Source: Adiantum capillus-veneris (Eukaryota; Streptophyta; Polypodiopsida; Polypodiales; Pteridaceae). From it: DNA of 64,000 nucleotides. The notes under the pieces are model-generated. The model had not been told where the DNA came from and made no database searches. It saw only the letters and a list, made by a program, of their open reading frames with translations. This document shows, one piece after another, positions 22,521 to 33,858 of the stretch; within the stretch, counting starts at the first letter, position 1; every line of letters begins with the position of its first letter. A program made the translations under genes and the position numbers. The DNA lies in contig CM043952.1 in assembly GCA_014529385.2 (NCBI GenBank), forward strand, positions 70,813,299 to 70,877,298, given 5' to 3'.

Positions 22521-24865
22521 ACAGTGTACTTCTCATGACCAGCTACCTCATTTAGTATCTCATCCTGGAATTGGAGGGGAAAGTGATCTCTTTTTGTTGC
22601 CTCATTGAGTGGACGGTAATCCACACACACCCTCCACTTTCCGTTTTTCTTAGGAGTGACAACAACGGGAGAGACCCACTCTGAATTCTCCACTGGATAA
22701 ATGAAACCTGCTGCTAGAAGCTTTCTTACCTCCTTGAGTAGAGACTGCTCTTTAATGACTCCTAGCCTTCGTAGCTTTTGAGCCTTAGGTGTGGCCTCTG
22801 GCTTCAACTCAATCTTGTGTTGAACAACATCTACTCCACGCACGTCGGTGTAGTCTTTCGCAAAAAGCCTAGGAAACTTCCTTAGCACACATTTGAACTC
22901 CTCTCTTTCATCCTTTGTAAGTGTTGTTGATAGCATACCTTCCAACATCCCTTCATCTTGATCACCTTCGTTCTCTTGAGGACCTACCTCCTCCAAGCCT
23001 TGACAAGAGGTCTCTTGGTTGCTTGGCTTAAACCTTACCCCCATGACTTCGATGGAAGACTCCTCTTCAGTAATGCTGCCGCTACTTTCTTCTTCTGAAG
23101 TGCTATCGGTCAAACCTTCTTCCGTCTCACTTTGAGATGATTCTTCATGGAGCTCCTCTTGGCGTTGCTCCTTCATGTCAAAGACAACCTTCTTGTGATT
23201 GTCATTCCTGCAAATTAGCTTTCCACTCTCCCAATCCTGCAAAGCTCGCATTTTCATTAGCCATGGTCTTCCTAGGATAAATGGGTAACCATTTCCCTTG
23301 GTAGACATGACATAGAAATCCACTGCCTTCTTAATGCCAAAGGCCTCAACAAAAACATTTTTACAAATGCCTACGCACCTAGCCTTGCTATTGTTTGCCA
23401 TCTTGGCCCTAATTTCAGGTGTCTCATGGATGTGCATGCCTAGTTTTTGCATGAGTCCGTTTGTCATGATGCAAATTTGTGCACCCCCATCCACTAGACC
23501 TTTCCTAACCAATCTCCCTTTGATGTAACAGTCTAGCACCGGTGTAATGTCCTCATTCATTTCAGCTTGTGCAATTTTTACAACAAGCATACTCTCTTTT
23601 ACCTTTCTCCTAGTGCTAACTGCCCTTGTTAAATCCCTCCTTACTTGTGGACATAATGCAAGAAATTGAGGCCATGAAATATCAGTACCCTTACCTCTCA
23701 TGTCTTCCAACAAGTTGTACGGAGCCATACCATGTCCAAGAGGGAAGTCTTGGAGGTTGATACGACGTCGAGTCCTCTTGGTTTCCTTGGTTCCCTTTGC
23801 CTTCTTGCATTGTCCATGGTCACTCTGTGATGTGACTCCTTCTTTCTCTTTACCTTTTCCTCTGCCACGCTTAATTCCTTTGGCTTCCATGTCAACCTCA
23901 TTTGAATTTGTCACCTCTACCACATGCACATTTGGATCTGGCAAAGGTGGAACTCCTTCTACCCCATGTGGAGGTGGTCTTGGTCCATTTGGCCTTTGTA
24001 GAAGCCTTGGTTGTTGACCAGTTCCTTCACCTGCATTCATCACTGGGTAATTCAAGTTAGGCCTCCCTGGCTCCCCACGGGGCCAAGGACAATTATACAT
24101 CCCATGTCCAGACTCTCCGCAATTCCAACATTGCAAGACTCTCCTAGGTCGTGGATCTCGCTCTTCAGACTTCTTTGCTTGTCCCTTTGGACCTACAGCT
24201 TGTGCAAGGTGAATTGTCAGGCTGCTTAAAGATTCGTTTAACTTCTCAATTACTTCCGCCGTTACCTCAGGAAGCTCCCTCGATGTTGATGCTTGTGACT
24301 TACCTTTGGGTCTAAGACCTTCTATTGGAACCTCTCCCCTTAAGCACTTGAGTTTCCTATACTTCTCAGCAGCCCTAGTTTCAGCTGCATCAAAAGTAGC
24401 AGGTGCACCCGCCCCAACTTTTACCTTAAGGTCAGGAAAGAGTCCGGCTATGAACCTCTCCTTCTTTAAAAATTCTGCACCATCACCAGGGTTAGTAACA
24501 TTTCGTATCCATAGAGCCCAAAGACGTAGAAACTCTTGCTTGTACAAGTAGTAGTCATCTAAGTCTTTTTGCTTATGAGAAACAATGTCTTGCCATAGTT
24601 TTTGAGTGTTTTGGGGATCAAAGAAGTATCTCTTAAAACGATTCAAAACTTCTGTGTAATTCCCCTTAACTTCCTCAGGCAAAGAGTCAAACCAAGTACT
24701 AGCATCTTGCCTAAGGACCACCTCAAACATTTCTACACGTTCTTGATCGGTTACTATCCTCTTGATACGGCAAGACATCTTGAAATTTGCTAAAAATAAT
24801 TCTACATCCTCTCCAGGCTCTCCAAAGAAAAGAGGATATCCAGACATTTGGCGTTGGCTCTCCAT
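22466..24865 (-). CDS. gag-protease-RT N-terminal part of B2 (799 codons, then frameshift)
   Basis: Start Met at 24865 (MESQRQMSGYPLFF), chosen because B1 begins identically and the upstream small ORF ends 50 bp before. Residues about 1-200 are a retrotransposon gag domain (W..LP...K..Y....F, with a YYLYKQEFLRLWALW block). The CCHC knuckle CWNCGESGHGMYNC is at about 246-259, retropepsin VDGGAQICIM at about 458, and the RT start VCVDYRPLN at about 746. The frame ends prematurely because of the 7-bp deletion. The Gag-like part should assemble particles and bind the element's RNA. Confidence 0.88.
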   Translation of the reverse strand: MESQRQMSGYPLFFGEPGEDVELFLANFKMSCRIKRIVTDQERVEMFEVVLRQDASTWFDSLPEEVKGNYTEVLNRFKRYFFDPQNTQKLWQDIVSHKQKDLDDYYLYKQEFLRLWALWIRNVTNPGDGAEFLKKERFIAGLFPDLKVKVGAGAPATFDAAETRAAEKYRKLKCLRGEVPIEGLRPKGKSQASTSRELPEVTAEVIEKLNESLSSLTIHLAQAVGPKGQAKKSEERDPRPRRVLQCWNCGESGHGMYNCPWPRGEPGRPNLNYPVMNAGEGTGQQPRLLQRPNGPRPPPHGVEGVPPLPDPNVHVVEVTNSNEVDMEAKGIKRGRGKGKEKEGVTSQSDHGQCKKAKGTKETKRTRRRINLQDFPLGHGMAPYNLLEDMRGKGTDISWPQFLALCPQVRRDLTRAVSTRRKVKESMLVVKIAQAEMNEDITPVLDCYIKGRLVRKGLVDGGAQICIMTNGLMQKLGMHIHETPEIRAKMANNSKARCVGICKNVFVEAFGIKKAVDFYVMSTKGNGYPFILGRPWLMKMRALQDWESGKLICRNDNHKKVVFDMKEQRQEELHEESSQSETEEGLTDSTSEEESSGSITEEESSIEVMGVRFKPSNQETSCQGLEEVGPQENEGDQDEGMLEGMLSTTLTKDEREEFKCVLRKFPRLFAKDYTDVRGVDVVQHKIELKPEATPKAQKLRRLGVIKEQSLLKEVRKLLAAGFIYPVENSEWVSPVVVTPKKNGKWRVCVDYRPLNEATKRDHFPLQFQDEILNEVAGHEKYTVCDGYSGYFQIGIALEDQ

Positions 24866-24914
24866 TATTATGAAAGATTACAATACGAGTTACAATAAGG
24901 GATACAATAGAGAT

Positions 24915-25373
24915 CTAGAACCACTCGCCTGCAAATGAAGAAGTGAGAAAATACCACTCTAGGTTTTCTTCTTCAGCTATCCAAGCTTCAATAAGGTCTC
25001 GATTTGTTTGATCAAAACAAAAGGGTAGACTATTGATGAGCTCTAAGAAGGGTTGAAATTCTTCAAAGCTAAGGCGATAAACAGAAATCTCTAGAACTTC
25101 ATTTTCTGGATCCAAAAGAGCAACCACGTCCCAAGTGATAAATTGCACTTGCTCTACAATTCCCAATGCACAAGCGGTTTGTATAAAAACTAGATCTTCA
25201 TGCTCGTCGAAGGCCGTGAGAAAGTAGCAATTGACTAGGAGCTCCTTTCCTTCGAGTTCCACAAAGTCGGAGTGAGGCAACCTTCTCACAATTTCATAAA
25301 GAACATCCTCATCAAGTCCAATCAAGTTTGCAAGATTTAAAGACTCCACTTGTGCTACAAAATTCCTGGACAA
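24915..25373 (-). CDS. Accessory ORF 4 of B2 (152 aa)
   Basis: Counterpart of the B1 ORF at 10557-11015, with almost no changes. N-terminal LDEDVLYEIVRRLPHSD, then FIQTACALGIVEQV, then LINSLPFCFDQTNRD. The composition is acidic and rich in Leu/Phe, with no zinc-binding cysteine pattern and no membrane segment. Its paralog lies immediately upstream. Possible role: a helper or host-interaction protein, by position only. An F-box-like reading of the N-terminus would suggest recruitment of a ubiquitin ligase, but the match is too loose to assert. Confidence 0.72.
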   Translation of the reverse strand: MSRNFVAQVESLNLANLIGLDEDVLYEIVRRLPHSDFVELEGKELLVNCYFLTAFDEHEDLVFIQTACALGIVEQVQFITWDVVALLDPENEVLEISVYRLSFEEFQPFLELINSLPFCFDQTNRDLIEAWIAEEENLEWYFLTSSFAGEWF

Positions 25374-25419
25374 AAACTCCTTAGGATTATGGTTAAATCA
25401 TTCAAAAGCATAAAGAGAT

Positions 25420-25974
25420 TTACAATGTCTCTATGAACAAAGTGTCATAGAAAGTAGAGAAGGATGAGAATTTATACAAATTTGCAATCTTCTCTATGCT
25501 CTCTTTATTAAGACAAGCTCTGAATAGCTCCCTATCTCCTTTGTTGAAAGCGAAAGGAAGACTATTAATAAGATGCAAATGAGGGAAAAATTCACCAAAT
25601 GTGAGTCTATGAAGCATGAACTCTGGCCGCAAGTTTCCTGAAGAGTCTTCCTCAATGGTGAAATGCACTCGCCAAACGCCAAATTTCACTCTATTTACCA
25701 ATCTTAGGGCACACACTAGTTGGATGAATGCGCGGTCTTCCTTAGTGCCCAACAACAAGAGGAAAATGGAATCCACGCGTAGGACCTTCCGTCTTAACTT
25801 CACCACCCTGTTGTTATGAGGGAGACGCCTTACTACTTGCTCGTGCAACTCAATTGGTAATAGAGCTAGATCTCTAAGGATTGAACTTTCACTGCACACA
25901 CATTCCCAGTTAGAACAAATGATCGTTTTTTTGTTTCTTGTAACAACTTGGACAAAGAAAAAACAAACATACAC
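25420..25974 (-). CDS. Accessory ORF 3 of B2 (184 aa)
   Basis: Paralog of accessory ORF 4: LPIELHEQVVRRLPHNN, a TKEDRAFIQLVCAL block, FMLHRLTFGEFFPHL and LINSLPFAFNKGDRE occur in the same order. More basic than ORF 4. It starts with a hydrophobic MYVCFFFVQVV, which might be a signal-like segment or simply upstream of the true start. Open in both B1 and B2. Function unknown. Confidence 0.72.
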   Translation of the reverse strand: MYVCFFFVQVVTRNKKTIICSNWECVCSESSILRDLALLPIELHEQVVRRLPHNNRVVKLRRKVLRVDSIFLLLLGTKEDRAFIQLVCALRLVNRVKFGVWRVHFTIEEDSSGNLRPEFMLHRLTFGEFFPHLHLINSLPFAFNKGDRELFRACLNKESIEKIANLYKFSSFSTFYDTLFIETL

Positions 25975-26000
25975 ACTACTTTGCCGGGCTGCACTTCATT

Positions 26001-26219
26001 TTAAAATAAAATGAACACATGTACATCAAAAGAAGTGTGGTAGTTGATGAGAGGTAGAATGACAGGGTTTGGTGATGCAAGAATTTCTCCTGCTCTTTGG
26101 GCACCAAACATGAACACCATTCGTTGTTGAAAATGGATCTTTCTACTAATTGCAACGTTTATTCTAATGTGTGGAGTAAAATGAAAGGGAAAAACCTCTA
26201 TTCCTGGGCCATTATCCAT
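26001..26219 (-). CDS. Accessory ORF 2 of B2 (72 aa)
   Basis: Small ORF with RINVAISRKIHFQQRM, then FMFGAQRAGEILASPNPVI and a C-terminal LPLI...FDVHVFILF. Aligns with accessory ORF 1 over its whole length and with a 72-aa ORF in D. The next ORFs lie only about 20-26 bp away on either side, so a single polycistronic leader is likely. Function unknown. Confidence 0.65.
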   Translation of the reverse strand: MDNGPGIEVFPFHFTPHIRINVAISRKIHFQQRMVFMFGAQRAGEILASPNPVILPLINYHTSFDVHVFILF

Positions 26220-26240
26220 GGCCTATGCATGTCCTAATGC

Positions 26241-26453
26241 TTAAAACAAAACAAAAATATAGACGTCCAAACTAAGGTCGTACCTAATGAGAGGCAAAAT
26301 AAAAGGATTTACTGAAGCGTTTATCTCGGCCAACCTAAGAGGACCTAAAATTCTACGAATGACACGTTGAAATGGCAACTTAGTACTAACAATTATGTGT
26401 ACCTTTTGCCTTGCAATGGGAATGAAGGGATCATACAAAGCTTCGTGATTCAT
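26241..26453 (-). CDS. Accessory ORF 1 of B2 (70 aa)
   Basis: First ORF after the primer-binding site (54 bp away). Pattern VHIIVSTKL, FQRVIRRILG, EINASVNPFILPLI and DVYIFVLF, shared with ORF 2 and with element D's leader ORF. Conserved length and pattern across two element families argue for a real protein although it is short. Confidence 0.65.
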   Translation of the reverse strand: MNHEALYDPFIPIARQKVHIIVSTKLPFQRVIRRILGPLRLAEINASVNPFILPLIRYDLSLDVYIFVLF

Positions 26454-26506
26454 GCAAACTACTTGACTATGCTAAAGGTTGATTCTACACAAAAATACAC
26501 AAGCCG

Positions 26507-26524
26507 TCCTCAGTGGGGGCACCA
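26507..26524 (-). other. Primer-binding site of B2
   Basis: On the minus strand TGGTGCCCCCACTGAGGA, 3 nt after the LTR end. Its first 12 bases are identical to D's site. Confidence 0.65.
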
Positions 26525-26527
26525 ATT

Positions 26528-26786
26528 TGAGGCGGTCCGGGGCGGGCAACAAGAAGAGTGGCCTCTAGACACCCTTCAAGGCTCCCGTGCTGCTCAATGG
26601 GGCTGGGGCACAACACAACACAAACCAAAACAACAAACCCACCGCCAAATCCCAACTACACAAGGGGCACCACCTAGTTTAAGAGCGAACTAGGACGCAA
26701 AAGAGGAGAATCGTTAGAGCAACCCACAAACAAGCAAGGAATTTACACTAACCCTAACACCAATGGAACACTCTCACACACTAAAA

Positions 26787-26846
<60 letters not shown>

Positions 26847-29214
26847 TGCTCGGGCTGCTTTGAAACGTATCGGCAATGATCAAGCAAACACAACTATATA
26901 TTTAAGAAAGAGAGAGAAAGGGGGAGGGGGTGCTTGTTACATTAATACCTTCTTACAAATCTGTCATGACAAATCAAAGTGAAATTAGTATTTGTTCAAC
27001 ATAGCTTGCATAAATTTCACCACAACACATCACAAGAAAAGCCAACCCAATCACTGTCTTAAAGCCAGGGGAGTCCTCTCCACCCTGTCGCCCTCTTACA
27101 GTATGTGGGATTTATGGCTAGATTGATGACAACACCAGAGACAAGCTATCAAGAACTTAACAAAAAACACCAAGACACTTACGCATCATTGTTGTCCATT
27201 ACTTCACGTTGGAAGGGAGACAAAATATCCAAGCTTAGTCCAAATCCACCCTCCTTGATTCAGCAAATGTTGGGGTTACACTAGTAGGAGAAATGATAGA
27301 TTTCCTACTCTCAATTGAATGATCACTCTCTCTCTTACAATGGCATAGAGTTCCCTTGCTAATCCCCTATTACAAAACATGCACATGCATAAGACAATGA
27401 GCTTCCACTCAAGAGCTCCTTCTAGAGAGGTTGAGCTTGGCTTCTCAAGCTATAGCATAGTGCTCTTGCTTATGGCTCCCCCCTTTTATGCTAGCTACAC
27501 CCTCCTTTTATAGCAATTTTGAAGGCTAGGGTTACTCCTCTAACCATGGTTGGGTTAGATTTTCAGCAATTTATCTAATTTCTTTTGCTTGGAATTATCA
27601 AGAAGTTGGTGGGGAAAGAGAGAGGAGAGAAATGGAGGTGATAGGACTTTTCATAGTGGGTTAGTGTTAGTAGAGTTAGTATTAATTTACAAATGGAATT
27701 GAATATTTACAATGGGAGTATCCATGTAGGATACAAATAAGGAAGAAAAACTCTTAAGAGGTAAGAAAAGGTGGATTTCTTACAAGGTTGATGCTCCAAG
27801 TGTCTTGAGTAGGGCCAATTTTGACGCTTGTTGACGGTCCACTAGCTTTGACGGTACATTTTTTCTCCACTCTTGACCTTCCTTGGGAGACAAGGTAATT
27901 GAAGCTGAGTAATCAACCACCATGATGCTGTCTTTTAAGACAAGAGGCTGAATTTTGTGGTTTTTTGATAGATATGGGTAATTTGGAGGAGGAAAAATGA
28001 GACTAGGTGGTCAATTTTGGAATGGAATTGTGTGTGGGAGGTATGAGTTCACCATGGTTTCTCTTATTCTTCAAGGTTGAGGAGAAGGTGAGTAGTGCGC
28101 AGAGAGGAGTGGTGAGAGAGATGGGGATGATGAGTGGAGAAGTGTGTGTGAAAGAGGAAAATGATAAAGTGGAAGAGAGAGTGTGGCTGCATAGCATGGG
28201 AAAACTGGGGTCCACTAAAAAAATCATAGCTCACAGCTGGTAGCTCCAAAAATCATGAAAACATTTGGGGTGATTATTGAGAGCGTGGGCTACATTTTCT
28301 CTTTTGACCACCGCTCCAAATTCGGAGTGGAGATAGGTGCCAAAATTCTCACCAAAAAAAGCCTGTTTTTTAGGCCTGCAAAAGTCTTTTAGTGGTCCCC
28401 TCCTTTGTTGAATTTGTACAATGCATCCAAGAGTGAGCCCCTCCTTTGTCATATTATAATACAAAGCATTCAAGTTGCCCTTGACCCATGCATGGAGGAG
28501 GATTATTGGTGAAATAAGAAATATATACATGGTGGGACTAGTGTATGGACTATTCATGGACTTTAGCTCAATGAGCACATGGTGTTAGAATAATGAGTAA
28601 AAATAATAATAAAAATATGGAGGAGTTATGGATATGGAAAGATATTGGAATCATATGATATGGTCCCTCCTTGAATTATTTTGGGTGAAAGAGGAAAATG
28701 TATGAAAGTAAATAATATAATAAAAGTAACCAATGAGTAGAAATCAATTTTTTGTTTTCACGAGGATGAGGGTGAAAATGTGGGAGTGATTTGTATAAAG
28801 GAAAAATATGAGGTTAGAGTATGTACATATTGGAAAAAAAATAAAATTATGGTGTAAGAGGATGAAAGAAGGTGTACATAGGTTTAATAAAACACACACC
28901 TAAGTAGAAATATTTAAATAAAATACCAAAATAATTATAAAAAATCCCTATATTTAGGCCATATATACAATGAAATATTTACACACAAAGAGGCCATAAT
29001 ATACTTTTTTTTATATATTTTTTTTTTAATTTTTGGCTCACTTAGCCCAGTGACTAGCTAGCTGAGGGTTTTTAAGAAGATATGGGAAAAGTCCCGTGAC
29101 TCACGCACGCCTATGTACAGTGAAATGGTAGGGATAGCCACAGTGTTTGGGTGATTTTGGTAGGGTGAGGTAACTCACTGTGGCAATTACAAAGAGCCGA
29201 AAAAACAGCTATCA
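26528..29214 (-). repeat. 5' LTR of B2 (2.69 kb)
   Basis: Near-identical to the 3' LTR. TATA box GCTATAAAAGG (27504-27514, minus), sense-strand (CT)n at 26789-26843, U5 hairpin CCTAGTT/AACTAGG (26673-26694). The first stem of the LTR has one C-to-T change, leaving a G-U pair. Confidence 0.92.
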
Positions 29215-29218
29215 GTAT

Positions 29219-30714
29219 AAAAAAACTCCACAATCTGTAAGCATAAACTGGCACAAACTGCTCAACCGAGCATAAAGTGCATAAACATATACGCAAGTAG
29301 AGAGCAAACTCTGTAAGCATAAAGTGGCACAAACTGCTCAACCGAGCATAAAGTGCATAAACATATACGCAAGTAGAGAGCAAACTAGCTCAAAACGCGT
29401 CCCACAAGAGAAACTGCATGCAAAAACCTGCAAAACGTGTGGCTACCCTGTATTGTAGCCACACAAGCATATGCTAATCCTCACTCCTGCGAGAGTGGGT
29501 ACAACAACACCAAATCGTGTCCAGATTGACAAAACCTATCAAAATGAGAGTAAACACTTGATCACTGTCAAAGTGGGAATATATCGATCACTATACCATC
29601 ATAGAGAAAACTGCGAATACACATAAACCATGATGAGAATCTAGGAAAAATCTAGCAGATTTTCCCCCGGAAACTGAGTAAAAACTCAAAAAATCTCACC
29701 AAATATGCATGACAAAAGATACTGGTTTAGTAGCAAAATCCAATAGTCTACATGCAATGTCAAAAGCTTGGAAAACTGGCTCACTCCTGACCGAGTAGCT
29801 CTATGGACGTGTACGTGTCCAAAAACATTCCAAACCTATAAACCTGCTATCTACGAGCTATGGCTAGCTCAAACTGTATCCGCATAATGCATACATAGCA
29901 TGAAACTGCACAAAATCGTGCTAAAAAAGCTCTCTGAAATGCCTCACACAGTCAAACAATGCGCATAAAACGGCATCCGAATGTGTAACGATCCAAAAGT
30001 CGCATCCCAAAGTACCACTTGCATATGAAAAAATAAGGTGAATTCTTTCTCAAATAGCACCACAATGTGCCATACATAGTTAAAGATGCAAACCACATCA
30101 CTCTCTACATTGTAGGAATCAAACTGCAAAACCTCGATATGTCGAGATTGGTGACAGGCTGCTGCAAAAAATTCAGCACTCAAAATTTCAAAATTTTGAT
30201 ATAACCAGCGCGTGCAAAACGTGCCAAAACCTCAGGGTAGACTCCTAGATCACATGTATCCGAGACCGAGATGTGAGAAATATGCCAAAAACCTCCGTTT
30301 TGGCCCAAAAACGCAACATAAACTTGTTGTTGTTGCACCTACTGTAATTCAGAGCAGAATTTCAAAAAAATGGACATCACCATCATGTCTGCAATGTGCC
30401 AAACCCCAACCTAGACTCCTAGATTATATCCATCTGACTCTGTGTGATAGAGATATGCAAAAAACATTGTTTCGGGAGCCAAAAATAGCAAAAACGAGCT
30501 ACAAAACTTTTTGTTCCTGCTCTTTCGCTGCAAAAATTCAGCAATGGCTTGCTACACAAGCTCTACAAAATCTGAATATACATGCCTAAGCTGAGATCTG
30601 ACATCGTCGAGCCGTATCCACCTTCGTCGAGCTCAAGCTGCCATAGCCGAGCTCCGTCGCTTTCGTCTCGTCGCGAAGCCGTCGGACGCATATCGCCAAA
30701 GCTCTGATACCAAT
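29219..30714 (-). other. 5' internal region of H, no clear gene
   Basis: Between B2 and H's 5' LTR. It holds a 76-bp tandem duplication (29235-29310 and 29311-29386, one mismatch) and a degenerate direct repeat of roughly 160-190 bp (about 30,220-30,500) sharing TAGACTCCTAGAT. No gag domain can be read in any frame. Confidence 0.6.
30701..30712 (-). other. Primer-binding site of H (tRNA-iMet type)
   Basis: On the minus strand TGGTATCAGAGC, 2 nt from the LTR end. This is the standard initiator-Met site of plant copia elements. Confidence 0.85.
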
Positions 30715-30943
30715 TGTGAGTGCGCGAATGCAATTCATGTGCGAAGAGTGAGAAGGGGAAAGAGAGAGAGTACACAAGATGTGGGTGCAGCTCCCAAATC
30801 TCATTGTATGAGCACAATGTGAGAGTGAGTGAGAGCTCCTTATTCTTTGTATGTATAAAGAATAAAGAGATAAATGTGGGTGGCCAGACACTGGCCGGCA
30901 GACACGGGCAAAGAACGGTGAGGCACACCACCTTTACCTAACA
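30715..30943 (-). repeat. 5' LTR of H (229 bp)
   Basis: Pairs with 15140-15422; about one base in five to ten differs in the middle, so the element is old. Followed by TAAGT, the target duplication. Confidence 0.85.
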
Positions 30944-30948
30944 TAAGT

Positions 30949-31386
30949 GACTTTCTTTATGACATTGGCCACAACTTCTTCAGCGAACATGGCCCAAGCA
31001 ATAGGTTTTCTTTCCTAGTCTTTCTTCTTTAGTGGGCTCTTCCAAGTTATGCTACTACCTGCACAATTTTCAAGAACAAAAGCACAGGCATATGCAATAG
31101 AAACAATGTAATTTATGGGAGGCTCCTGGTATACCTTATGGTGCTGCATCATGAATGACTCATAAAGCTCTGGCTTCAATGTTTTACAGTGTGTCTTTGG
31201 ACTTCCTCTTCGGGGCTCTTCAAACATGGTGAGCCACATGCCTTCGGGCACATCATTATCGCTTAGCTGTCGTGGACTTTCACCCACAAGGCTAAGGCCA
31301 TATTCCTGATGGAACTCCTTCTTACTAAAACAAAACTTTTTTTGGCATGGATATTCAATTTTGGGGGAGTTTTGGGGGCATGCCAA
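30949..31386 (-). pseudogene. Relic X, upstream piece
   Basis: Minus-strand coding sequence with one in-frame TAG (after SPLKKKD). Landmarks are YESFMMQHHKVYQEPP, IVSIAYACAFVLE and KPIAWAMFAEEVV. It is cut by H, and the frame continues at 15134. The combination of a helical globular domain and a coiled coil resembles ORFs carried by plant transposable elements, but I cannot name the family. The upstream end is unclear; the segment may be one exon or the middle of a longer frame. Confidence 0.55.
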
Positions 31387-33000
<1,614 letters not shown>

Positions 33001-33021
33001 ACCAAAGTGAACTCAAAGGGC

Positions 33022-33036
33022 TATTTATACTATGAC
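33022..33036 (-). promoter_or_regulatory. TATA box of the probable Z LTR
   Basis: On the minus strand AGTATAAATAGCCC, about 740 bp downstream of a polypurine-tract/LTR-start signature at 33775 in the same orientation. This fits an LTR promoter. Confidence 0.45.
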
Positions 33037-33775
33037 AAAAGAAAACCAACCACTTCCTAGTCAAAAAATCAGTTTATGTCCGATCTCATCGCTCTAGGTC
33101 ATCACGATCTTTTCGGGATCCAAACGAATTCGGAATGCAACAAAACTTAAGAGAGGTATTACAACACCTAAGGGCACAATCTACCAGGTTCTGTAGCCAT
33201 CTAGGATGGTACATAAATTATGATCCATCACAAAAAATGTGCAAAAAACTAGAACAGAACTACATGGAAGGGTCCCCCTTAAGCATAGAAACACTTATCC
33301 AAGATCAAAACATAAAAAATAACCATTTAAGACCTCAAATCAATGCATTTAGCTCACAAACAAGATGTCACAAACCACAACAGAATCGAGTATGATTGGA
33401 CTTAGATTGTAGAGCAAGAGACAAGGAACACAATGTGCTATTAGGAATTGATTTGTGATTACCAAACAAGGAGAAAAGCGGATTACAAGTTGTAGCAGCA
33501 AGGAGCTCTCACAGTCGACGTCCAATACTTCTTTCAGCTACTACTGGTAATGTGTTTTTTCAAAATTAAGGGTTTTGACTTAAGAGTTGAGGGGACTTTC
33601 CCACAGTCATTCGGCTATTTACAAGGTGTCTAGAATCAGAGAGGCTAAGAGGGCATGACAATATATATTACAATTGAGAATCCTCATTAGCAGAATTACA
33701 TCGCTTCTTTTGTAGTACAACAAGGTTTGGTGCACATCCGCCTTTTACATGTCAGTCCATTGTGTCCACCAAACA
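33037..33775 (-). repeat. Probable 3' LTR of element Z (U3 part; end not resolved)
   Basis: On the minus strand a purine tract GGAAGGGGGGA runs into TGTTTGGTGGACAC, a typical polypurine-tract and LTR start. The LTR would continue past the TATA box near 33030, but its far end (CA) and a partner LTR cannot be identified here. Confidence 0.45.
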
Positions 33776-33858
33776 TTCCCCCCTTCCTATTCATTGCATG
33801 TCCTTGTGCAATCTATCTTTGACTGTCTTCTAGTAGTTCATCAGTCTCTTTTCTAGCG

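Larger units (their letters stand above)
16865..29214 (-). mobile_element. Element B2: nearly intact full-length Tat-like LTR retrotransposon
   Basis: Complete element of about 12.35 kb inside H. Its LTRs (26528-29214 and 16865-19564) differ at only about ten bases by eye apart from microsatellite length, so the insertion is recent. The target duplication is 4 bp, GTAT (16861-16864 and 29215-29218). Order on the minus strand: 5' LTR, primer-binding site, four small ORFs, gag, protease, RT, RNase H (two), integrase, polypurine tract, 3' LTR. Pol carries a 7-bp deletion and one nonsense codon, so this copy cannot move by itself without trans help. Confidence 0.93.
15140..30943 (-). mobile_element. 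Element H: decayed copia-type LTR retrotransposon, split by B2
   Basis: Both LTRs (15140-15422 and 30715-30943) start TGTGAGTGCG and end CTAACA on the plus strand. They are flanked by an exact 5-bp duplication TAAGT (15135-15139 and 30944-30948). A tRNA-iMet primer-binding site and a polypurine tract place the 5' LTR at the high-coordinate end. The interior, after removing B2, is about 2.9 kb. It keeps a gag zinc knuckle, a protease piece and a scrap near the RT/RNase H junction, so most of pol is deleted. The two LTRs differ at many bases, so H is old. Confidence 0.85.
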
